From assembly GCA_021828445.1 (NCBI GenBank), contig JAJZJD010000033.1, positions 1 through 10,519 on the forward strand: 10,519 nucleotides of DNA, read 5' to 3'. The translations under genes and the position numbers were made by a program. The notes below the pieces were generated by a model, which saw only the letters and a list, made by a program, of their open reading frames with translations, did no database searches and was not told the origin of the DNA. Source of the DNA: a bacterium (GTDB taxonomy: Bacteria > SZUA-79 > Acidulodesulfobacterales > Acidulodesulfobacteraceae). This document shows, one piece after another, positions 1 through 5,838 of the stretch. Numbering within the stretch: the stretch's first letter is position 1; each line of letters opens with the position of its first letter.

Positions 1-21
1 TTAATCCATATTTCAGTTAAT

Positions 22-1218
22 ATGAGTTTGCAGAATAAAAACATTCTTTTATGTATCACCGGCTCTATTGCAAGCTATAAAAGCGTCGATTTATACAGAA
101 GGCTTAAAAAAGAGGGCGCAAACGTTAAAATCATAGTAAGCGCCTCTGCCGGAAAATTTATCTCTCCTTATATTTTTGAGTCTTTCGGGGAAGAGGTTTT
201 TAGCGACGACGCTTTTAAAAGTCCGCTTTCGCATATAGCTCTTTCGAAATTTGCAGATGTTATATTAATAGCCCCGGCTACTTATAACACTATCAACAAA
301 CTCGCCGCAGGCATTGCCGATACCCTGATAACGCTGACGGTTGCGGCTTCGCCGGATAAGATTAAGGTTTTAGTCCCCGCGATGAATCCAAATATGTTTG
401 CAAATAAAATATTAAAAGATAATCTTAATAAATTGGCGAAACATAATTTTTACGTCGTTTCGCCGGGAACCGGAAATGCCGCCTGCGGAGATTTCGGAGA
501 AGGTAAGTTTCCCGAAATAGAAGATATTATTTGCGATATCGAGCCCGTTTTTAAAGAAAAAACGCTTAAAGGCAAGAGGGTTTTAGTCACGGCGGGGGCT
601 ACGAGGGAATATCTCGACCCCGTTAGGTTTATGTCCAACGGTTCAAGCGGAAAAATGGGGATTAGCCTTGCGAATGAAGCGATAAAAGCGGGGGCGGAGG
701 TTACGCTGATTGCGCTTAATATCGACATGCCCCACAAATATATAAACAGGCGGATAAAAATTATAAACCGCTCAGGTTTTAGCGATTTTAAAGAGGCTTT
801 GCTTACAGAATTCAAGAAATGCGACACGCTTTTTATGGCGGCGGCGGTTTCCGATTACGGTTTTAAAGAAAAAAGCCCCGTAAAGATTAAGAAAAGCGGC
901 AATGCCGGCGCAGGCGGCATACTTAACGTCGAACTTATTCAAAACGAAGATTTATTAAGAGCCGTTTCGGAAATCAAAAAAGAGGGGCAGACAGTTTTCG
1001 GTTTTGCCGCCGAAACCGATTCCATAATAGAAAACGGACGAAAAAAACTTTCCGAAAAGTCTTTGGACTATATTTTCATAAACGACGTATCCAAAGATAT
1101 TATCGGCGGCGACGAAAACGAAGGGTTTCTGATAAACAAGGCAGGCGAAATAAAAAGGTTCGAAAGGGAGCCGAAGGCAAGTCTTGCCGAAAAACTGATT
1201 GAGGAGATAGCGAGATAA
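22..1218 (+). CDS. coaBC: Bifunctional phosphopantothenoylcysteine decarboxylase / phosphopantothenate-cysteine ligase
   Basis: CoaBC carries out two steps of coenzyme A synthesis in the cytoplasm. The CoaB half joins 4'-phosphopantothenate to cysteine using CTP, and the CoaC half decarboxylates the product with FMN. At 398 residues it has the usual length. The N-terminal CoaC flavoprotein shows GSIASYK (14-20), the probable catalytic His71 in SHIAL, PAMNPNMF (119-126) and ACGDFGEG with Cys155. The CoaB domain starts near residue 183 and shows TAGATREYLDPVRF followed by SNGSSGKMG, then AAAVSDY and a lysine-rich KIKK stretch. The ATG at 22 gives the normal N-terminus. No Shine-Dalgarno is visible in the 21 preceding bases, and the frame stays open to the window edge, so an earlier start cannot be excluded. 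The gene ends four bases before the convergent JAMM peptidase gene. Its cysteine demand makes the adjacent sulfur operon a meaningful neighbour. Confidence 0.96.
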   Translation: MSLQNKNILLCITGSIASYKSVDLYRRLKKEGANVKIIVSASAGKFISPYIFESFGEEVFSDDAFKSPLSHIALSKFADVILIAPATYNTINKLAAGIADTLITLTVAASPDKIKVLVPAMNPNMFANKILKDNLNKLAKHNFYVVSPGTGNAACGDFGEGKFPEIEDIICDIEPVFKEKTLKGKRVLVTAGATREYLDPVRFMSNGSSGKMGISLANEAIKAGAEVTLIALNIDMPHKYINRRIKIINRSGFSDFKEALLTEFKKCDTLFMAAAVSDYGFKEKSPVKIKKSGNAGAGGILNVELIQNEDLLRAVSEIKKEGQTVFGFAAETDSIIENGRKKLSEKSLDYIFINDVSKDIIGGDENEGFLINKAGEIKRFEREPKASLAEKLIEEIAR

Positions 1219-1222
1219 TTGG

Positions 1223-1651
1223 TTATATTACTACTTTTTCTTCCACGGGCGACGAAGTTTTGTCGGGCATAAGATAGCTCTTTATATCCACGACGTTTTC
1301 GGGGCTGTTGCCCTTCACGGAAAGAATTACGTAAGAATAGAAAGGCCATGAAGCGTTTATATCGAAGCTCGAGGGGATTGCGGGATGGTTCGGGTGGGTA
1401 TGGTAAAATCCTAGTATATCAAGATTTTCTTTCATACAAAATTTATCCATTTCCAAAATATCTTTGGGTTCGATTTCAAAGCTGTCCCATGTAATTTTTC
1501 CGTAGCGGTTTTCGGCGGGATACGCTTTTACGATAATCTTGTTTTCTCCTTCGATTTTTCCAAGAAGTCCGCCGCATGCTTCATACGGAAATATTTCCGC
1601 CGCATGTTTTTTGATTATTTCGAGCTCGTTTTTTGGAATTATAATTGCCAT
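1223..1651 (-). CDS. JAMM/MPN+ zinc metallopeptidase (Mec+-like)
   Basis: This 142-residue protein is a single-domain JAB/MPN+ zinc peptidase. The motif is complete: Glu24 in the PYEACGG segment, His84 and His86 in HTHP, then Ser94 and Asp97 in the SSFD segment. The HTHPNHPA-type signature is typical of bacterial Mec+-like enzymes. In mycobacteria Mec+ releases cysteine from the CysO-cysteine conjugate, and in Wolinella a relative trims the HcyS carrier to expose its Gly-Gly. Here it is the last gene of the operon, eight bases after the CysM-like gene. The carrier encoded in the same operon has an internal Gly-Gly, so this enzyme could cut after that Gly-Gly, release the amino-acid product, or do both; that is inference. 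The ATG at 1651 has only a weak upstream ribosome binding site, so translation may rely on coupling. The stop codon lies four bases from the coaBC stop. Confidence 0.9.
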   Translation of the reverse strand: MAIIIPKNELEIIKKHAAEIFPYEACGGLLGKIEGENKIIVKAYPAENRYGKITWDSFEIEPKDILEMDKFCMKENLDILGFYHTHPNHPAIPSSFDINASWPFYSYVILSVKGNSPENVVDIKSYLMPDKTSSPVEEKVVI

Positions 1652-1659
1652 AATGTTTT

Positions 1660-2571
1660 TTACCGTAACTCGGCAAAGACTCTCGTAGAAAGATATCTTG
1701 ACCCGGTGTCGGGAAGCGCCGTAGCGAAATTTCCTTTATATTTTTCCGCAAGCTTACTGATGCCGTAAACGTTTGCCCCGGAGGAAAATCCGCATAAAAT
1801 CCCTTCTTCTCTCACGAGCCTTTTAAGCATCGCGTAACTGCCTTCGGTATCGACTTTTACAAAATCGTCTATTATTTTATCGGCGTCGAATCCTTGGAAA
1901 TTTAGGGAATAGTTATATTTCCAACCTTCTATCCCGTGCATTTCATTATCCGGCACTACGGCGATAATTTTTATTTTATCGTTATATTCTTTAAGCCTTT
2001 TGCCTATACCAAGTATCGTCCCGCCGGTGCCGATGCCCGTAGCGAAATAATCGATGTTTCCGCCGGTCTGCTCAAGAAGTTCTAACGCCGTCGTTTCATA
2101 GTGGGCTATCGGATTATAAGGATTATTATACTGGTCCGGCATATAATACATATTTTTGCCGCCTCTTTCATATTCTTCCATCGCCCGTTTTATCGCTCCG
2201 TCGTGGCTTTCTTCCGCAGGGGTAAGAATCAATTCTGCGCCGTATAAGCGCATTATTTTCTTTCTTTCTTCGCTCATATTGGAAGGGGCGTAAATTTTGA
2301 CTTTAATGCCGAGAAACGCGCCTATCATCGCATAAGAAATACCGGTATTGCCGGAAGAGGAATCTATTATGGCAGCCCCGTCTTTTATCAAACCTTTTTC
2401 CACGGCATTTTTGAGCATATACAGCGCAGGCCTGTCTTTTACGGAGCCGCCCGGATTAAGCCCTTCGAGTTTTGCGTATAGCTTTGAACCGGAAATGACC
2501 GGATTAATTATTTTGTTCAACAGAACCGCTCCGGTGCCGCCGATATTCGATAATAAGTTATTTTTTTCCAT
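1660..2571 (-). CDS. PLP-dependent cysteine synthase family protein (CysM/CysK-like)
   Basis: This 303-residue fold-type II PLP enzyme is a member of the cysteine synthase family. It shows NPGGSVKDRPA with the probable PLP-binding Lys45, the substrate loop SSSGNTG, the phosphate-binding loop GIGTGGTI and a C-terminal DTGSRYLSTR close to the corresponding part of mycobacterial CysM. Family members replace the beta-substituent of O-acetylserine or O-phosphoserine with a sulfur nucleophile. In the CysM branch that nucleophile can be a protein thiocarboxylate. The ATG at 2571 is preferred because longer versions of this frame run deep into tusA; it gives a 14-base overlap with that gene, suggesting translational coupling. 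One oddity is the N-terminal block that is normally IGNTPLV, which here reads IGGTGAV. Its place beside a CysO-like carrier and a Mec+-like peptidase favours a carrier-dependent enzyme, but the substrate cannot be read from the sequence. No serine acetyltransferase gene is present in the window. Confidence 0.88.
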   Translation of the reverse strand: MEKNNLLSNIGGTGAVLLNKIINPVISGSKLYAKLEGLNPGGSVKDRPALYMLKNAVEKGLIKDGAAIIDSSSGNTGISYAMIGAFLGIKVKIYAPSNMSEERKKIMRLYGAELILTPAEESHDGAIKRAMEEYERGGKNMYYMPDQYNNPYNPIAHYETTALELLEQTGGNIDYFATGIGTGGTILGIGKRLKEYNDKIKIIAVVPDNEMHGIEGWKYNYSLNFQGFDADKIIDDFVKVDTEGSYAMLKRLVREEGILCGFSSGANVYGISKLAEKYKGNFATALPDTGSRYLSTRVFAELR

Positions 2572-2806
2572 CTTTTTCCACGATAATTTCGTAATCGGTA
2601 TCGTTAATTTTATTGATGGATAAAACTTTATGCCCCTGTTCCTCCATAGAACGGGGGACATTTCTTATGGCGGGTTCGTAGTCCACTATTACTCTTAAAA
2701 TTTCGCCTTTTTTCATCTTTTCTAAGGCAAGCTTCGATTTTACGAAGGTAAAAGGGCATATTTCGCCTTTGATATTCAATTCGCTGTTTTCTTTATATTC
2801 GGACAT
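2558..2806 (-). CDS. TusA-family sulfur-relay protein
   Basis: This 82-residue protein matches the size and layout of the TusA/SirA family: a short strand, a cysteine at the start of the first helix (Cys17 in the GEICPFTFVKSKLALEKM segment), a GEILRVIVDYEPA strand and a C-terminal EIIVEK strand. TusA proteins carry persulfide sulfur on this cysteine and pass it to acceptors. The classical CPxP signature here reads CPFT, so the second proline is missing. The gene lies between the MoeB-like gene and the CysM-like gene and overlaps the latter by 14 bases. The MoeB-like protein lacks the rhodanese domain found in MoeZ-type fusions, so TusA is a reasonable candidate to deliver sulfur to the activated carrier; that is inference. 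A GGGAG ribosome binding site stands about ten bases before the ATG. Confidence 0.88.
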   Translation of the reverse strand: MSEYKENSELNIKGEICPFTFVKSKLALEKMKKGEILRVIVDYEPAIRNVPRSMEEQGHKVLSINKINDTDYEIIVEKDGKK

Positions 2807-2840
2807 TTAATTTGCACTCCCGCAATTATTTGCGATTATT

Positions 2841-3644
2841 TCAATTTTTAAATTCGCACAGGTCGCCGTATTCGATTAATTCAAAAACCGTCGGATTTTC
2901 GCCGCATAATGGACAGGTTTTATCCTGCCTGAGTTTCATTTCGGTAAATTTCATATCGAGGGCATCGTATATCAGAAGTCTTCCGTTTAAAGTTTGTCCA
3001 ACGCCCAGAATTATTTTTATGGCTTCGTTTGCCTGAATTGCGCCTATTACTCCGGGGAGAACGCCTAAAACTCCGGCTTCCTGACAGCTCGGAACGAGTC
3101 CAGCAGGCGGAGGAGTCGGGAAAAGACATCTATAGCACGGACCTTCTTCCGGCAGAAATACCGTCGCCTGCCCGTCGAAGCGGAAAATAGAACCGTAAAC
3201 TAAAGGCTTTTTCATAAAATGGCAGGCATCGTTTATTAAATATCTCGTCGGAAAATTATCGGTTGCATCTACGACCACGTCGTAATCTTTTATTATATCT
3301 TTAATATTGGCTGCGTTAATGCCTTCTTTATACGTTACGACTTTTACGTCCGGATTGATGCGCCCTATGGAATCTCTCGCGGAATCGACCTTGTATCTCC
3401 CGACGTCCGCCGTTCCGTGCCATATCTGCCTTTGAAGGTTGGATAAATCAACGGTATCGTAATCTACTATTCCGAGAGTTCCTATTCCCGCCGCTCCGAG
3501 ATAATATCCGCAGGGAGCGCCGAGCCCTCCGGCTCCGATAAGAAGGACTTTCGACGAAAGCAGTTTTTCCTGTCCTTCGCCGCCGACTTCCGGCAGTATT
3601 ATATGCCTTGCGTATCTTTTTATCTGCTCTTCGCTGAAATTCAA
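2841..3644 (-). CDS. MoeB/ThiF/HesA-family E1-like adenylyltransferase
   Basis: This 267-residue enzyme is an E1-like activator of ubiquitin-fold sulfur carriers. It adenylates the carrier's C-terminal glycine so that sulfur can be transferred to give a thiocarboxylate. Visible features are the nucleotide-binding GAGGLG (37-42), DLSNLQRQ with Arg72, the DATDNFPTR loop (126-134), a structural zinc site formed by Cys170/Cys173 and Cys244/Cys247, and Cys187 in PSCQEAGVLG at the place of the MoeB catalytic cysteine. The length is that of MoeB without a C-terminal rhodanese domain. The start codon is TTG at 3644, supported by GGAGGA seven bases upstream and by the normal N-terminus FSEEQIKRYARHI. 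No moaA, moaC, moaE, thiG or thiC lies nearby, and the adjacent carrier resembles CysO. A role in the amino-acid sulfur pathway is therefore favoured over molybdopterin or thiamine synthesis. Confidence 0.93.
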   Translation of the reverse strand: MNFSEEQIKRYARHIILPEVGGEGQEKLLSSKVLLIGAGGLGAPCGYYLGAAGIGTLGIVDYDTVDLSNLQRQIWHGTADVGRYKVDSARDSIGRINPDVKVVTYKEGINAANIKDIIKDYDVVVDATDNFPTRYLINDACHFMKKPLVYGSIFRFDGQATVFLPEEGPCYRCLFPTPPPAGLVPSCQEAGVLGVLPGVIGAIQANEAIKIILGVGQTLNGRLLIYDALDMKFTEMKLRQDKTCPLCGENPTVFELIEYGDLCEFKN

Positions 3645-3651
3645 ATTTGTA

Positions 3652-3657
3652 TCCTCC
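3652..3657 (-). promoter_or_regulatory. Shine-Dalgarno that fixes the TTG start of the MoeB-like gene
   Basis: GGAGGA on the minus strand lies seven bases before a TTG codon. No in-frame ATG occurs between this site and the conserved N-terminus, so the TTG is taken as the start. Confidence 0.75.
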
Positions 3658-3668
3658 GTATAAAATCT

Positions 3669-4184
3669 CTATTCAACTACGTCGAGAACGATAGGTTCTA
3701 CCGTTACGCCTTTTGATTCCAAAAACTTTACCGCCTTTTCGATATCTTTGGATTCCCCTTCAAGTTCTATCGCGATTATTCCGATGTCGTTGGATATGCT
3801 GGCGCTTCTGATATTAGTAATAACGTTATAGTTTTTACCGACAAGATAAATTAACGGTTCTTTAATTACTTCCTGCGGATAGTTAAGATAAAACTTTTTT
3901 TTTTCGGGCGCGCCGCCTGCGATTGCCGGAATTATGGAAATAGTATCGCCGTCTTTGACTTTTGAATTTATGTTGTCGATAAACCTGATGTCTTCATCGT
4001 TAAGATATACGTTTACGAATCTTCTGACCTGGTCGTTCTGTTCGCATATCCTTTCTTTAATTCCCGAAAAATTTTTTTCCAAATCGTTTATGATTTCTAT
4101 TATGTTGGAACCGTTTGATTCTACTTCGGTTTTGCCCCCCGTTAACGTTCTTAACGGCGTAGGTATTCTAACTTTTATAGGCAT
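3669..4184 (-). CDS. CysO-like ubiquitin-fold sulfur carrier fused to a C-terminal NIL domain
   Basis: This 171-residue protein has two domains. Residues 1-91 form a MoaD/ThiS-type beta-grasp carrier. The segment RRFVNVYLNDEDIRF and the ending TISIIPAIAGG are close to mycobacterial CysO, whose C-terminus is VAGG. The Gly90-Gly91 pair, which should be terminal in an active carrier, is followed by APEKKK and then an ACT-like NIL domain (about 97-171). That domain contains EVIKEPLIYLVG, NIRSASISNDIGII and an ELEGE..DIEKAVKFLESKGV segment. NIL domains are found in the methionine transporter ATPase MetN and in ferredoxin-like proteins tied to homocysteine synthesis. Cleavage after Gly91 would be needed to make a thiocarboxylate, and the JAMM peptidase in this operon is the obvious candidate. 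Alternatively the fused form may be inactive or regulatory. A strong AAGGAGG ribosome binding site precedes the ATG. The gene lies 37 bases after thrC-like and 24 before the MoeB-like gene. Confidence 0.9.
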   Translation of the reverse strand: MPIKVRIPTPLRTLTGGKTEVESNGSNIIEIINDLEKNFSGIKERICEQNDQVRRFVNVYLNDEDIRFIDNINSKVKDGDTISIIPAIAGGAPEKKKFYLNYPQEVIKEPLIYLVGKNYNVITNIRSASISNDIGIIAIELEGESKDIEKAVKFLESKGVTVEPIVLDVVE

Positions 4185-4221
4185 TTGAAATCCTCCTTAT
4201 TTTTTTTTATGTTATTTAATT

Positions 4222-5466
4222 TTATTTCTTTCTTTTAATTTTTGATAGAACCCCCTCGAATTCATCGAGATTTGCTTCGATAACCGGCGCTTCTTTCAAC
4301 TTTCCGTTTAAGGCTTCGAGGGTTTTAAGCCCGTTTCCGGTGATAGCCAGCACGGTAGTTTCGTTTTTATTGATATACCCTTTTTCGATAAGTTTTTTTG
4401 CGACCGCAACCGTAACTCCGCCGGCAGTTTCGGTAAATATGCCTTCGGTAGCCGCCAGCAATTTCATGCCTTCTACTATTTCTTCGTCGGTTGCGTCTTC
4501 GCCGTATCCTCCGGTTTTACTCATAAGGTCGGATGCATAGTAGCCGTCCGCAGGGTTTCCTATTGCAAGGGATTTTGCTATAGTGTCCGGCGTCCTGACC
4601 GGTTTTATAAACTCTCTTTTTTCTTTGACCGTAGCGGTTATAGGGTTGCATCCGGTAGCTTGGGCTCCGAAAATTTTAGTATGCGGTTTTTCCTTAAGCA
4701 GACCGCAGTAATCGAATTCGTCTATAGCCTTTCCTACTTTGGTAATTAAAGACCCTCCCGCCATAGGAACTACGACGTTGTCCGGAGCTTTGAATCCTAA
4801 CTGTTCCAGCATCTCGAAAGTAAGGGATTTTGACCCTTCCGCATAATATGGCCTTAAATTGATATTTACGAATGCCCAGCTGTGTTTTCCGGCGATTTCC
4901 GTGCAGAGCCTGTTAACCTTGTCGTAACTGCCGTTAATTTTTACAAGATTAGTATCATATATGAGAGTTCCCAATACCTTTCCTATTTCAAGGTTGGACG
5001 GTATAAATACGAAACTTTCGTAGCCGGAAGAAGCCGCCAGAGCCGCAACGGAATTGGCAAGATTTCCGGTAGAGGCGCAGGCCACGGTTTTAAAACCGAA
5101 TTCCCTTGCCTTTGCTATGGCTACCGAAACGACCCTGTCTTTAAAAGATAAAGTAGGAAAGTTCACGGCATCGTTTTTAACGTATATTTCTTTAACGCCG
5201 AGAGCTTTTGCAAGGTTATCGGCTTTTACGAGCGGGGTATATCCCACATTTTTACCTATTTTTATTTCTCCTTTTATAGGAAGAAGTTCCTGATACCTCC
5301 ACATATTTGCATCGCGCGATTTTATTTTATCCCTCGTTATTTCCTTTTTTATTTTATCGTAATCGTAATCCACTTCCAGCGGACCGAAACAATAATCGCA
5401 AACATAAAGCGGACTATCCGGATATTCCTTGCCGCATTCCCTGCACTTCAAACCTTTTACGAACAT
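4222..5466 (-). CDS. thrC: Threonine synthase-like PLP enzyme with N-terminal zinc ribbon
   Basis: This 414-residue fold-type II PLP enzyme belongs to the threonine synthase family, which converts O-phosphohomoserine to threonine. The N-terminus has a zinc ribbon (Cys8, Cys11, Cys23, Cys26) in CRECGKEYP and CDYCFGPLEV. The PLP lysine is Lys109 in FPTLSFKDRVV, followed by the CASTGNLANS loop (130-139), VNINLRPYYAEGSKS and the glycine-rich PMAGGSL. The usual NPTGSFKDRG of threonine synthases is replaced by FPTLSFKDRVV. I recall this subclass from cyanobacteria and deltaproteobacteria, where it is annotated as ThrC. The gene is first in the operon, directly behind a SAM-I riboswitch, with AAGGAGA five bases before the ATG at 5466. 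Control by SAM and linkage to a sulfur carrier make a methionine-branch activity, such as sulfhydrylation of O-phosphohomoserine, a serious alternative. The family assignment is firm, but the reaction is not. Confidence 0.88.
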   Translation of the reverse strand: MFVKGLKCRECGKEYPDSPLYVCDYCFGPLEVDYDYDKIKKEITRDKIKSRDANMWRYQELLPIKGEIKIGKNVGYTPLVKADNLAKALGVKEIYVKNDAVNFPTLSFKDRVVSVAIAKAREFGFKTVACASTGNLANSVAALAASSGYESFVFIPSNLEIGKVLGTLIYDTNLVKINGSYDKVNRLCTEIAGKHSWAFVNINLRPYYAEGSKSLTFEMLEQLGFKAPDNVVVPMAGGSLITKVGKAIDEFDYCGLLKEKPHTKIFGAQATGCNPITATVKEKREFIKPVRTPDTIAKSLAIGNPADGYYASDLMSKTGGYGEDATDEEIVEGMKLLAATEGIFTETAGGVTVAVAKKLIEKGYINKNETTVLAITGNGLKTLEALNGKLKEAPVIEANLDEFEGVLSKIKRKK

Positions 5467-5516
5467 TTTCTCTCCTTATCTTAATCTTATTTTATTTTTA
5501 TTTAAGCCGTAATAAC

Positions 5517-5558
5517 AAAAAACCTCTTCTTCCTGTGAATACGGAAGAAGAGGTTTTT
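5517..5558 (-). terminator. Intrinsic terminator of the SAM riboswitch
   Basis: A 16-base-pair perfect stem (arms 5543-5558 and 5518-5533) encloses a nine-base loop. On the minus-strand transcript it ends in a run of U. The 5' arm bases at 5545-5551 can instead pair with 5570-5576, which overlap the 3' strand of riboswitch helix P1. Antiterminator and P1 are therefore mutually exclusive, as expected of a SAM OFF switch. The stem lies about 50 bases before the thrC-like start codon. The flanking A/T bases give it some terminator character on the plus strand too. Confidence 0.93.
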
Positions 5559-5571
5559 AAAAACTCTTTTC

Positions 5572-5676
5572 TTCTTATCTTCCAGGAATAGACCTGCGGG
5601 AATTAGCACCGATTTTAATTTATTATCGGTTGCTGCGGTTTCAAAGGGCCCGTCCCTCTACCGCTCTTGATAAGAA
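5572..5676 (-). promoter_or_regulatory. SAM-I (S-box) riboswitch aptamer
   Basis: The minus-strand RNA has the S-box core in order. The P1 5' strand is UUCUUAUC (5669-5676), followed by AAGAGCGGU and AGAGGGACGGGCCC, then UUUGAAACCGCAGCAACC. Helix P3 is ACCGAU/AUCGGU around an AU-rich loop. Next come GGUGCUAAUUCC, the P4 hairpin CAGG/CCUG, and GGAAGAUAAGAA, which closes P1 (5572-5579). P1 has eight pairs and P2 is GCGGU/ACCGC. SAM binding should stabilise P1, free the downstream terminator and turn off the six-gene operon. The family match is unambiguous by conserved blocks; ligand binding itself is inferred from the family. Confidence 0.97.
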
Positions 5677-5729
5677 CCTTATAAACTTGATTTTAATTTT
5701 AAAAAAACAGATAAATAATACCGACTATT

Positions 5730-5759
5730 ATTATATAGTATAAATTTAAATAATGTCAA
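5730..5759 (-). promoter_or_regulatory. Sigma-70-type promoter of the SAM riboswitch operon
   Basis: On the minus strand a consensus TTGACA (5754-5759) and TATAAT (5730-5735) are separated by 18 bases. Transcription would begin near 5723, about 47 bases before riboswitch helix P1. This is the best promoter in the divergent intergenic region. Confidence 0.8.
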
Positions 5760-5799
5760 ATAAAAAAATAAATTTCTATCGGCAATTTAAGGTTTGATG

Positions 5800-5828
5800 T
5801 TTATATTGAGTAAAAATTAAATTATAAT
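5800..5828 (+). promoter_or_regulatory. Probable rlpA promoter, nearly leaderless
   Basis: A perfect TATAAT (5823-5828) has a weak TTTATA (5800-5805) 17 bases upstream. The likely transcription start near 5835 lies only about four bases before the rlpA ATG, and no Shine-Dalgarno is present. The 372-bp stretch 5467-5838 is therefore explained by this promoter, the opposite operon promoter, the riboswitch and its terminator. I see no further gene in it. Confidence 0.5.
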
Positions 5829-5838
5829 AGATACGGCT

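Noticed and set aside
450..827. Minus-strand open frame inside coaBC
   Set aside because: It is antisense to conserved CoaBC motifs, has no ribosome binding site and its product resembles no known family.
2572..2661. Extension of the CysM-like gene to an upstream ATG at 2661
   Set aside because: The added 30 residues resemble no cysteine synthase N-terminus and lie entirely within the well-supported TusA gene in another frame.
2841..4184. MoaD/MoeB pair as molybdopterin or thiamine synthesis genes
   Set aside because: No moaA, moaC, moaE, thiG, thiC or thiS-specific partner is present, the carrier is closest to CysO, and SAM riboswitch control does not suit either cofactor.
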